DNA of 64,000 nt from Streptomyces sp. NBC_01260 (lineage in GTDB: Bacteria > Actinomycetota > Actinomycetes > Streptomycetales > Streptomycetaceae): contig NZ_CP108464.1 in NCBI RefSeq assembly GCF_036226405.1, positions 3,968,001-4,032,000 of the forward strand. The letters run 5' to 3'. The notes beneath the pieces were generated by a model that saw only the letters and a program-made list of their open reading frames with translations, did not search any database and was not told the DNA's origin. Position numbers and translations under genes: made by a program. How positions within the stretch are numbered: position 1 is the first letter of the stretch; every line of letters starts with the position of its first letter. Shown one piece after another: positions 16,938-24,064 of this stretch.

Positions 16938-17797
16938 ACGCCAAGACCGTTCTGCCCGCCGTCGGCATGACGGCGGTGTCCATGGTGCTCACTCTGGCCG
17001 TGGTCGTGATGTGGCTCGGCACGGCGATGCCGTGGCCCGTCGCCCTGGTCGTCGGTCTCGGGATCGACGGCGGCTGGCTGGCCACCCTCGCCTACGAACG
17101 CCGCCTGGCCGCGCAGGGCGACCACAGCAACGTGGTCACCGCCGTCGGCTGGTCCTTCGGGCTCATCGCGACCGGCGTACTGATCACCCACGCCCTCACC
17201 GCCGAAGAGTCCACCGGCGCGTGGCTGGCCGTCGCCTGGCTGCCCATCGCCGCCAAAGCCCTGTGGCTGGTCCACGGCCTGTGGGAGCGGACCGCGCTTA
17301 CCGGTGAGGCCCTGGACGCGATCCAGGGCATCCAGCAGGAAGCCCGCGACGAAGCCGCCGTGGCCCGCGCCCGACTCCGGTCGGAAGCCGCCACGGAAGA
17401 GACCCGGCTGATGGCCGTGACGCAGGCTGGCGCCCGCGTCGCACACGTCCAGGCCACGACCGCCAACGCCTTGTCCCGGGCCTGGTCGACGCTGGAAACA
17501 GCGCGCGAGGGTGAGGGCACCGGACGGGCGCTGACCAGCGTGACGACCCGCGTCACACCCGGCGTCACACCCCGCTGGGAACTCCCCGTCTGGGGCCCCA
17601 CCGAGCCCGTATCGGCGTTCGAGCTGGAGTCGGCCGGTGCCCTCACCGATGAGGCGCTGGACGCCATGGTCGACCAGATCCGACACAGCGAAACCCCCGC
17701 CCTCTCCTACCGCGAGATGGCCACCCGGTTCCGGGCGGCCGGCCACTCCGCGTCAGAGGTGCGGCTGCGGGCGGCGTGGAAGCGCATGGTCGCCTGA
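16934..17797 (+). CDS. Multi-pass membrane protein of the spread/transfer module (SpdB-like position)
   Basis: A 287-residue protein with about four N-terminal membrane segments (residues 5-130), an Ala/Glu/Arg-rich coiled coil (about 135-195: EARDEAAVARARLRSEAATEETRL), and a soluble C-terminal part that ends like a helix-turn-helix (LSYREMATRFRAAGHSASEVRLRAAWKRMV). Such membrane/coiled-coil proteins sit beside spd genes in AICEs and are thought to help plasmid spread between hyphal compartments. The exact family is not recognised. It overlaps both neighbouring genes. Confidence 0.65.
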   Translation: MNAKTVLPAVGMTAVSMVLTLAVVVMWLGTAMPWPVALVVGLGIDGGWLATLAYERRLAAQGDHSNVVTAVGWSFGLIATGVLITHALTAEESTGAWLAVAWLPIAAKALWLVHGLWERTALTGEALDAIQGIQQEARDEAAVARARLRSEAATEETRLMAVTQAGARVAHVQATTANALSRAWSTLETAREGEGTGRALTSVTTRVTPGVTPRWELPVWGPTEPVSAFELESAGALTDEALDAMVDQIRHSETPALSYREMATRFRAAGHSASEVRLRAAWKRMVA

Positions 17798-18126
17798 TGG
17801 CCACGCTCTCCGAATACCGGTGGCGCCTGGCCCCGGACGGATATGCGACACGCCGGCAGTTGCGGGCGCTGGGGCTGCGGCCCGGTGGGCAGGGCGTCGC
17901 CGCCGTGGTGGAGCGCCCCCGTCGCCGCCGCGAACCGCTGGTCGCCTACCTCTACCGCATCGACCGGGCCAAGCCCGTACGGCCCATGACCCCGGGCCGT
18001 GCCGCAGCGCTCGAAGCAGCGATGCGGGCTCGCCGTACCTGCCCGAACTGCCTTCGCGATGCCGGGTACTGCATCCCGCGTTCGCTCGGCATGTGCGTGA
18101 CCTGCGCCGACACCCCCAACGTCTGA
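17797..18126 (+). CDS. RRQRL-type zinc-binding protein of AICEs
   Basis: A 109-residue protein with ATRRQLRALGLRPGGQ near the N-terminus and a C-terminal zinc cluster (RRTCPNCLRDAGYCIPRSLGMCVTCAD: CxxC...C...CxxC). I recall this as the family named for an RRQRL motif, here RRQLR. It probably binds nucleic acid in the transfer module, but the function is not known. The start codon overlaps the upstream stop (TGATG). Confidence 0.7.
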   Translation: MATLSEYRWRLAPDGYATRRQLRALGLRPGGQGVAAVVERPRRRREPLVAYLYRIDRAKPVRPMTPGRAAALEAAMRARRTCPNCLRDAGYCIPRSLGMCVTCADTPNV

Positions 18127-18143
18127 CCTGGAAGGACCCCGGC

Positions 18144-18527
18144 ATGGACCCCAACCTGCCCGCCCACCGGGCGGTCACCGTCATCCAGCTCCAGGACGGC
18201 ACCTACACCTACGCCGACCCGGCCCACCTGCCCGCACCGCAGGCCGCGCCGCAGCAGATCGTCCAGCACATCCACCACGCCCCGCCCGACCGCACGGTCC
18301 AGCGCCTCGCGCTCGGCTCCGGTGTCGGCGCCGGAGCGGTCGCGGCCGGCGTCTACTTCGGCCCGCTCCTCGTCGGTGTCCTGACCGCCATCGCCGCGAA
18401 CCTCGCGATGCTCACGTTCCTTGCCGCGGTCATGGTCTGGGGCGTCGTGACCGTCGTCAGGTCGGTTGGTGGCACGGACGGCAAGGCCGCAGCCGGTGCG
18501 GTGCGTAAGGCACGCGGGCGTCGCTGA
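18144..18527 (+). CDS. Small membrane protein of the transfer/spread module
   Basis: A 127-residue protein: a soluble N-terminal half (RAVTVIQLQDGTYTYADPAHLPAPQAAPQQIVQHIHHAPPDRTVQ), two membrane segments (VGAGAVAAGVYFGPLLVGVLTAI, LAMLTFLAAVMVWGVVTVV) and a basic tail ending KARGRR. This architecture is common for Spd-type or DUF6251-like AICE proteins. GGAAGGA lies 9 bases upstream. Confidence 0.65.
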   Translation: MDPNLPAHRAVTVIQLQDGTYTYADPAHLPAPQAAPQQIVQHIHHAPPDRTVQRLALGSGVGAGAVAAGVYFGPLLVGVLTAIAANLAMLTFLAAVMVWGVVTVVRSVGGTDGKAAAGAVRKARGRR

Positions 18528-18538
18528 CGGTTGCCTGT

Positions 18539-18563
18539 CCGCCCCGGCCAGTGGCCGGGGCGG
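18539..18563 (+). terminator. 11-bp perfect GC hairpin between small genes
   Basis: Arms 18539-18549 and 18553-18563 with a 3-base loop, 12 bases after the upstream stop codon. It is one of several hairpins that separate genes in the transfer operon. Confidence 0.55.
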
Positions 18564-18611
18564 GCGGAGAGCCGGACAGTCCGGACACACTCTGCGAGAG
18601 GACCCCTTCCC

Positions 18612-18827
18612 GTGTCTCAGACCTCCTTTGTCGAGCGGGCCTCCTCACGAGGCGGCTGGCACTTCAAGTGCTCCTGCGGCTCTTACGGCCGCGCGGTGAA
18701 CACCCCCGGAGCTGCCGAGCGACTGCGCATCGCGCACATGCAGCGCCGTCACGGCATCACCGTCAATACGTCCCGGGCCGTCCGCGCCCAGCGCGATGTC
18801 TGGGACCGGATCGCCCGCAACCGCTAG
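18612..18827 (+). CDS. Small mobile-element transfer protein (zinc-finger-like)
   Basis: A 71-residue protein starting at GTG 18612 (VSQTSFVERASSRGGWHFKCSCGSYGRAV...). It has a CSCGSYGRAV half-knuckle and an RIAHMQRRHG helix, giving a C-x-C...H...H arrangement that could form a small zinc finger. A longer frame extends upstream, but GAGAGGA lies 11 bases before this GTG. It resembles small SpdA-like proteins of AICEs. Confidence 0.65.
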   Translation: MSQTSFVERASSRGGWHFKCSCGSYGRAVNTPGAAERLRIAHMQRRHGITVNTSRAVRAQRDVWDRIARNR

Positions 18828-18881
18828 CAGCAACCCAGCACCCCTCACCCGCCCGTTCACCACTGCTGAGGAGTCAGCGTC

Positions 18882-19202
18882 ATGGAGAGCTACACCCCCG
18901 CCGAGAAGCACGAGCGTGCACGGCTGTTCCGCAAGGGCTTCCGCCAGGCCCTCGCCGACTGCGTCGACCCGAAGGTCGAGAAGGCGATCGAGCGGATCGA
19001 CCAGCGCGCCGCCGAGCGCGGCGCCCAGGAACTGCGGGCCCTGCACCAGGTGCAGGCCGACGCCCGCCAGACCCTGGCCAACGCCAAGGCCACCGAGCGC
19101 ACCGTCGCCCGCACCGACCGCGCCGCCGCCCGCCAGGCCCGCAAGCAGGCCGAGGACGCCGTACGCCGCGCCGAACGCGCCGTACTGCGCGCCGACCGCT
19201 GA
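18882..19202 (+). CDS. Basic coiled-coil protein of unknown function
   Basis: A 106-residue, Ala/Arg/Glu-rich, wholly helical protein (RLFRKGFRQALADCVDPKVEKAIERIDQRAAERG ... ARQARKQAEDAVRRAERAVLRADR). Heptad-like spacing suggests a coiled coil, and the charge suggests DNA or membrane contact. GAGGAG lies upstream. I do not recognise the family. Confidence 0.6.
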   Translation: MESYTPAEKHERARLFRKGFRQALADCVDPKVEKAIERIDQRAAERGAQELRALHQVQADARQTLANAKATERTVARTDRAAARQARKQAEDAVRRAERAVLRADR

Positions 19203-19238
19203 ACCCACCCCCGCACCTCGTCAGTCCGTCGGAAGGAC

Positions 19239-19631
19239 ATGTTGATGCTGTTTCGAGGCGACATGCAGACGTCGTTCCTCAACGACCGGCAGATCAGGCC
19301 CACCGAGTTCCGCAAATGGGCTGACGCCAAGCGCCAGTTCACACACCGCGAAAAGGACCGGCTGAAGGTCGAAGAGCTGACGGAATCGATCGCCCGGAAG
19401 GGATTGAAGAAGCCGATCATCCTCGGCATCAGTGACCGCTACCCGGACGTGTACGTGGCCGACGGACATCACCGGGCCATCGCCTTGATGGAGCTGGGAG
19501 CTCGCTCGTTCCCCTTCCACTGGTACTGGATCAAGTCGTTCGGGGTCCGGATGGAACACGGCCCGTTCCCGTTCGACGTCCTCACGCCCGCCAACGGCCG
19601 TCCGGTCAAGAAGCCGTCGAGCTGGTGGTGA
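19239..19631 (+). CDS. ParB/Srx-fold nuclease-like protein
   Basis: A 130-residue protein with ParB N-terminal domain landmarks: LKVEELTESIARKGLKKPIIL, and the nucleotide/catalytic stretch VYVADGHHRAIALMELGARSFPFHWY (GHHR equals the GExR/GxxR box). There is no helix-turn-helix after it, so it is a stand-alone ParB-like domain. GGAAGG precedes the ATG at 19239; an alternative ATG lies at 19245. It could act in DNA processing next to the translocase gene. Confidence 0.75.
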   Translation: MLMLFRGDMQTSFLNDRQIRPTEFRKWADAKRQFTHREKDRLKVEELTESIARKGLKKPIILGISDRYPDVYVADGHHRAIALMELGARSFPFHWYWIKSFGVRMEHGPFPFDVLTPANGRPVKKPSSWW

Positions 19632-19714
19632 CCACACCCCGCACCCGCACCACTCACCTCACCCATACGCCCTTACTACCCCCAGATCAGGGGGAGTTGA
19701 CGGGAGACGCAACC

Positions 19715-21829
19715 ATGTCCAACAACGTCGTCCACCTGTTCAAAACCCCGCCCACCACCACCCCGCTCGACACCCCCACACCCGCACCGGCCTCTGTCGC
19801 GGTGCGGCCGGTGCGGGTGTGGCGGCGTACGGGCCGTGCCGTGGTCCGGGCGGTCCGGCATGAGCGCACTACGACCGCCGGCCGTGCGGTCGTGCGGCAC
19901 GGTTCCTACGTCATCGGGGGCACCAGGATCGTGACCCGCCGGGCGTGGGACGGCCGTACCGGGGCCCGCTACGAACGGATGCTGCGGGCCGCCGAAGCCG
20001 TGGGCAACTACGAAGCCGCGGGCGAGTGGGAAGAGCGCCTGCACCGCTTCCGCACCGACCGGCACCGCCGCCGCATGGACCTGCTCACCGCCCCGGAGAA
20101 GGTCGTCAAGGGTGCGGCACTCGGCACGGCCGGCGGGGTCGGAACCCTGATCGTGATCGGGATCGCACTGGCCATAGCGAACAAGAACCCCGCCGACGTC
20201 ATCACCCCGCTCAAAGCGTTCATCGACCTGATCCGCCTGCTCGTCGTCATCGCCGCCATCGTGTGGGGGCCGCTCGTCGCCGCCGCCCCCTGGGCGGCAC
20301 TGGCCGGGGTCTGGGCCGTCGGCCGTCACCGTGGCGCCGCACCCGCATGGGCCCTGCCCACCGCAACCCGCGGCGAGGATGCCGGGGCGCCGCTCACCCC
20401 ATCCATCGTCGTCACCGCCCTGCGAGACCTCGGAGTCGCCCCACTACGGACCGCCATCAAGGAGATGGGCGACGCCGGTGCGGCGATGCTCGGACCGATC
20501 CGGATCGCCGGATGCGGCGTCGAAGTCGACGTCACCCTGCCCTCCGGCGTCTCCACCAACGAGGTGCAGAAGCGGCGGCGCAAGCTCGCCGAGAACCTCG
20601 CCCGGCATGAGCACGAAGTGTTCATCACCATCCCCCAGGCAGCCCGAACCGTCCGGCTCTGGGTCGCCGACAGCGGCGCGCTCGATGAGCCGATCGGCCC
20701 GTCCCCGCTGACCACCGACGACACCCTGACCGCCGACTACGCCAAGGGCCGCGCCCCCTGGGGCCAGGACCTGCGCGGCGACGCGGCGGCCATGAGCCTG
20801 TATCAGCGCCACCTGCTCATCACCGGTCTGTCCAACCAGGGCAAGACCGTGGCGCTGCGCTCGCTGGCCCTGTGGCTGGCACTGGACAAGTCGGTGCAGT
20901 TCCTCATGGGTGACCTCAAGGGCGTCGGAGACTGGGCCATGTTCGACGGCTTGGCCACCACCCTGATCCAGGGACCGACCGACGACCACGTCATCCAGGT
21001 GACCGAGATGGTCGAAGGCGCGGTGGACGAGATGAACCGCCGCATCCAGGCACCCCCGGGCACCAAGTTCCCCGCCCTGGTCGTCCTGGTCGATGAAGCG
21101 CAGGTCGCGTTCATGTGCCCGGTCAAGGACGACGAGAAGCGCCCGTACGGCGGCTCGAAGGCCAACTCCCGGTACTTCATGGCCGTGCGCAAGCTCCACA
21201 ACCAGGGGCGCGCGGTCAACGTCCTGATGTGGCAGGGCACCCAGGACCCCACCGACCAGAACCTCCCCAAGCTCGTCCGCGAAGGCGCCCACACCCGCGC
21301 CTCACTCGCCCTGGGCACCGAATCCCAGGCCCGCATGGCACTGGGAGACAAGGCAGTCGACGGCGGCGCCGCACCGAACCTGCTGCGCCCCGGACTGGAC
21401 CGGGGAACCCTCGTCGTCGCCTCCGACGGCATCGTCATCCCGGCCGGCCAGGCGTCCATCACCGTGCGCACGCACTACATCGACGACGACGACGCCCGAG
21501 CCATCACCGACCGCGCCAAGGCACTGCGCAACGGCGGGGTCACCACGTTGCACGTCATCGAGCAGGGCGAGGACCGGGACGCGCTCGCGGACATCGCTCT
21601 TGTGCTCAAGGACGCGTCGCGTCTCGTCACCCAGGACGTGCTGCAGCGCCTCACCGTGCTGAGCAACGACACCTACAGCAAGTGGACGTTCGCCGACCTC
21701 AAGCGCGTGCTGGACGGCACCGGGGCCGAGCCCTACAAGTCCGACGGGCGCATGGTCGTCGGCCGCGAACGCGTCACCCGCGCCCTCACCAACCGCGACA
21801 CCGACGGTTCCGCTTCCGCCTCCCAGTAG
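19715..21829 (+). CDS. traB: FtsK/SpoIIIE-type conjugal DNA translocase, TraB/TraSA-like
   Basis: A 704-residue protein. The N-terminal region carries two membrane segments (GTAGGVGTLIVIGIALAIA; LLVVIAAIVWGPLVAAAPWAALAGVWAV). The ATPase domain (about 320-590) shows Walker A ITGLSNQGKTVALR and Walker B ALVVLVDEAQVAF, then NVLMWQGTQDPTDQNLPKLVREGAHTRASLALGTE. The C-terminal part (about 640-704) could be the DNA-binding winged helix (FADLKRVLDGTGAEPY). Such proteins form a hexameric pore that pumps double-stranded DNA between mycelia. The start at 19715 (MSNNVVHLF) follows GGGAGAC. A cluster of short repeats directly follows the stop. Confidence 0.93.
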   Translation: MSNNVVHLFKTPPTTTPLDTPTPAPASVAVRPVRVWRRTGRAVVRAVRHERTTTAGRAVVRHGSYVIGGTRIVTRRAWDGRTGARYERMLRAAEAVGNYEAAGEWEERLHRFRTDRHRRRMDLLTAPEKVVKGAALGTAGGVGTLIVIGIALAIANKNPADVITPLKAFIDLIRLLVVIAAIVWGPLVAAAPWAALAGVWAVGRHRGAAPAWALPTATRGEDAGAPLTPSIVVTALRDLGVAPLRTAIKEMGDAGAAMLGPIRIAGCGVEVDVTLPSGVSTNEVQKRRRKLAENLARHEHEVFITIPQAARTVRLWVADSGALDEPIGPSPLTTDDTLTADYAKGRAPWGQDLRGDAAAMSLYQRHLLITGLSNQGKTVALRSLALWLALDKSVQFLMGDLKGVGDWAMFDGLATTLIQGPTDDHVIQVTEMVEGAVDEMNRRIQAPPGTKFPALVVLVDEAQVAFMCPVKDDEKRPYGGSKANSRYFMAVRKLHNQGRAVNVLMWQGTQDPTDQNLPKLVREGAHTRASLALGTESQARMALGDKAVDGGAAPNLLRPGLDRGTLVVASDGIVIPAGQASITVRTHYIDDDDARAITDRAKALRNGGVTTLHVIEQGEDRDALADIALVLKDASRLVTQDVLQRLTVLSNDTYSKWTFADLKRVLDGTGAEPYKSDGRMVVGRERVTRALTNRDTDGSASASQ

Positions 21830-22008
21830 AGGGAGGCGCACCCCTGGCCGGTCAGGGAGGCAGGGAGAACTCCCTGACCACCTCCCTGCCCCGCCTCCCT
21901 GTGTCTGACCTGCGCAAATGATGTTCAGGGAGGCAGGGAGGCATCCCAGGTCAGAGCCCCGAAACCCCGCTCCACGCGCTTATCCCAAGGGGGTGCCTTT
22001 ACCTCCCT
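21830..22008. repeat. AGGGAGG repeat cluster downstream of traB (candidate clt)
   Basis: Seven perfect AGGGAGG heptamers in both orientations: 21830, 21854, 21927 and 21935 forward; 21881, 21894 and 22002 reverse. Five continue as AGGGAGGC. Within them lies a perfect 10-bp inverted repeat, GGTCAGGGAG (21850-21859) with CTCCCTGACC (21870-21879). TraB proteins bind short repeats (TRS) at the clt locus, which in pSVH1 lies near the end of traB. Confidence 0.65.
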
Positions 22009-22033
22009 GGACGAGCGAAGGAAGGGATTCCGC

Positions 22034-22207
22034 ATGCCGCTCCTGGACTGGCGGGCCGCCCGCCACTTCGACGCCACCCGCGACCTGCCGTGCGTCCTGT
22101 GCGGGCGCCCCACCCCGATGCGCTCCCACGACCGCGAACCGGTCCACAAGGTGTGCGCCGAAGCGTGGCTGGACCAACATCCCACCTCCGACCGCTTCCA
22201 CAACTGA
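22034..22207 (+). CDS. 57-residue zinc-knuckle-like protein
   Basis: MPLLDWRAARHFDAT...DLPCVLCGRPTPMRSHDREPVHKVCAEAW, with C-x2-C...H...C spacing that could hold a zinc ion. GAAGGAA lies 9 bases upstream of the ATG at 22034. It sits between the repeat cluster and the next gene and is coupled by 17 bases. No family is recognised, but its size, Cys pattern and place fit small DNA-transfer accessory proteins. Confidence 0.6.
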   Translation: MPLLDWRAARHFDATRDLPCVLCGRPTPMRSHDREPVHKVCAEAWLDQHPTSDRFHN

Positions 22208-22224
22208 CCCCCGAAAGGACGCCC

Positions 22225-22617
22225 ATGACCACCCGCAACACCGACCCGGCCCGGCACCCGTCCAAGGCCGCCGACGCCGTACGCGCCTTCAACCACGCCA
22301 CCCTGCCCACCCGCACCGGTCCCGGCATCGCCTACCCCGGCACCATCTACAACGCGATCGGCTCGCTCGCCTCGCTCGCCCACCGGCTGCCGCAGGCGTT
22401 CGACCAGATCGCCATCGCGCTCGCCGACCTCCACAAGGCCGGACACCTCACCGCCGACCACGGCACCCCCACCCAGCACACCACCACCGCCGCGGCCGCG
22501 CTGCGCGACGCCGAACGGCTCGCCACCGCACTGACCGACGCGCTGGAACGCGCGCACAACGCCTCCAGCCCGCTCGGCTACTGCGGCCCCATCAACGACA
22601 CCGAAGACGACCTGTAG
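22225..22617 (+). CDS. Hypothetical helical AICE protein
   Basis: A 130-residue protein: KAADAVRAFNHATLPTRTGPGIAYPGTIYNAIGSLASLAHRLPQAFDQIAIALADLHKAGHL ... ALRDAERLATALTDALERAHNASSPLGYCG. It is mostly helical and has no catalytic motif. Similar small proteins occur next to traB in Streptomyces elements. GAAAGGA lies 7 bases upstream. Confidence 0.65.
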   Translation: MTTRNTDPARHPSKAADAVRAFNHATLPTRTGPGIAYPGTIYNAIGSLASLAHRLPQAFDQIAIALADLHKAGHLTADHGTPTQHTTTAAAALRDAERLATALTDALERAHNASSPLGYCGPINDTEDDL

Positions 22618-22624
22618 CTACGCC

Positions 22625-22694
22625 GACGGCGGCCCCCTCACGCCAATGACCGGGGCCGCCGTCGTCCAGCCATCCACATCAGAGAACTGGAGAC
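22625..22694 (+). repeat. Hairpin-plus-leader cassette, copy 1 (before methyltransferase)
   Basis: A 12-bp perfect stem (22625-22636 with 22652-22663) is followed at once by a 31-base leader (22664-22694) identical to 24027-24057. The leader contains the ribosome site (CTGGAGA) for the gene at 22702. Confidence 0.8.
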
Positions 22695-22701
22695 AGCCAG
22701 C

Positions 22702-23979
22702 ATGACGCATCTGTCCACCGTGCCGCCGGACGGCGGCAACATCAGTTTGTGCACCGGGTCCGGGGCGCTGGACCAGGCCGTGCACGCCGTCACGGGTCTG
22801 CCCACGGTCATGGTCGGTGAGAAGGACCCGGCCGCTTCCCGGCTGCTCGCCGCCCGGCTGCCGCACGTCCCCAACCTGGGGGACATCAAGGCCGTCGACT
22901 GGGTGGCCCTGGCCGCGACGCGGCCCCGGCCGGCGGCATTGACCGCCGGGTTTCCCTGCCAGGACATTTCCAACGCCGGACCTAGGGGAGGAATCGCCGG
23001 TGACCGCTCAGGACTCTGGAAAACCATCGCCCAAGCCGTTCGCCACCTTCGACCCCGACTCGTCTTCCTGGAAAACGTCGCAGCCCTCCGCAGCCGGGGA
23101 CTCGACGTCGTCGCCGCCGACCTGGCCGCGATCGGGTACGACGCGCGGTGGATGTGCCTACGCGCTGGAGATCCCGAAGTCGGAGCCTGCCACCGACGCG
23201 ACCGCTGGTTCGCCGTCGCGTATCCCGCTGCTGAAGACCCCCACCTCACAGTTGGGGCGCAACGGCGGCCCACAGCACCCGGACAAGCGCAAGGCAGGCG
23301 GGCACGGGCCCACGCTGGAGGACGAAGTGGTGTTCTTGCTTCCCCCGGCGAACACCTGAGGCTGCTGCCCACACCGGCCGCCGCCGACGGAACCGGGGGC
23401 CCCGGCCTCTCGGACAAACGGCAGGGCGGAATGAACCTGCGCACCGCCGTCACCCTCCTGCCCACCCCCGCGGCCCGCGACTGGAAATCCGGCGCCTCCA
23501 ACCTGATCGGCACCAACTCCCGCCCCCTCAACGAAGTCATCGTCAACCTGCTGCCCACCCCGAAGGCATCCGACGGACCGCACGGCGGACCCAACCAGCC
23601 CGACACCGCCGGGCACTACTACCTCCCCGGCCAGGCCGTGCGACTGGACGGGCAGTGGGTGGCGACCAACGGCACCGACTACGGACCCGCCATCCGCCGC
23701 TGGGAACAGGTCCTGGGCCGCCCCGCACCCGAGCCCACCGAACCCGGCACCAAGAACAACCGGCGCCTGTCCCCGGCGTTCGTGGAATGGATGATGGGCG
23801 CCGACCCCGGCTGGGTGACCGGCACGGACCTGGGACTCTCCCGCTCCGACCAGCTCAAGATCCTCGGCAACGGCGTCGTCATCCACCAGGCCCACACCGC
23901 ATACCGCACCCTCCTCGCCGTGGAAGCAGCCGAGCCCGCGCCCCTCGCGCCCTCACAGCTCGCGCTCGACATCGCCTGA
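22702..23979 (+). CDS. DNA (cytosine-5) methyltransferase, possibly a frame-merged composite
   Basis: Frame-1 product of 425 residues. m5C-methyltransferase motifs run in order: I (NISLCTGSGALDQA), II (VGEKDPAASRLL), IV (GFPCQDISNAG with catalytic PCQ), VI (LVFLENVAAL), VIII (CHRRDRWFAVA), then LLPTP-type repeats, and a C-terminal RLSPAFVEWMMGADPGWVTG and ILGNGVV (motif X). Between about 23225 and 23355 the frame-1 protein turns Arg/Gly/Ala-rich and loses family character, while frame 2 there reads like the missing middle. No restriction gene is adjacent, so it is an orphan methyltransferase, perhaps protecting element DNA on entry to a new host. Confidence 0.8.
   Translation: MTHLSTVPPDGGNISLCTGSGALDQAVHAVTGLPTVMVGEKDPAASRLLAARLPHVPNLGDIKAVDWVALAATRPRPAALTAGFPCQDISNAGPRGGIAGDRSGLWKTIAQAVRHLRPRLVFLENVAALRSRGLDVVAADLAAIGYDARWMCLRAGDPEVGACHRRDRWFAVAYPAAEDPHLTVGAQRRPTAPGQAQGRRARAHAGGRSGVLASPGEHLRLLPTPAAADGTGGPGLSDKRQGGMNLRTAVTLLPTPAARDWKSGASNLIGTNSRPLNEVIVNLLPTPKASDGPHGGPNQPDTAGHYYLPGQAVRLDGQWVATNGTDYGPAIRRWEQVLGRPAPEPTEPGTKNNRRLSPAFVEWMMGADPGWVTGTDLGLSRSDQLKILGNGVVIHQAHTAYRTLLAVEAAEPAPLAPSQLALDIA
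23000..23359 (+). CDS. Overlapping frame-2 ORF inside the methyltransferase locus
   Basis: ATG at 23000 to TGA at 23357-23359, 119 codons: PFATFDPDSSSWKTSQ near its start, then TWPRSGTTRGGCAYALEIPKSEPATDATAG and LLKTPTSQLGRNGGPQHP...GGHGPTLEDEVVFLLPP. I recall such FATxDPxxSxWxTSQ ... LLxTP proteins beside or fused to actinobacterial/phage methyltransferases. The LLPTP style continues in frame 1 right after its stop. So this is probably the true N-terminal part of a second methyltransferase gene that shifts into frame 1 near 23345. Confidence 0.5.
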   Translation: MTAQDSGKPSPKPFATFDPDSSSWKTSQPSAAGDSTSSPPTWPRSGTTRGGCAYALEIPKSEPATDATAGSPSRIPLLKTPTSQLGRNGGPQHPDKRKAGGHGPTLEDEVVFLLPPANT

Positions 23980-23987
23980 ACACACCG

Positions 23988-24057
23988 AGGGCGGCCCCCG
24001 TCTCGCCAAAGCCTGGGGCCGCCCTTGTCCAGCCATCCACATCAGAGAACTGGAGAC
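23988..24057 (+). repeat. Hairpin-plus-leader cassette, copy 2 (before Prim-Pol)
   Basis: An 11-bp perfect stem (23988-23998 with 24015-24025), and the same 31-base leader at 24027-24057 as copy 1, ending 7 bases before the ATG at 24065. The stem sequences of the two copies are similar but not identical. Confidence 0.8.
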
Positions 24058-24064
24058 CCCCAGC

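Noticed and set aside
21918..22649. Plus-strand 243-codon ORF over the small genes after traB
   Set aside because: Arg/Pro/Thr-rich shadow overlapping two better-supported small genes and the repeat cluster.
22702..23979. Restriction-modification system
   Set aside because: No endonuclease-like gene adjoins the methyltransferase; neighbours are a small helical protein and the replication genes.
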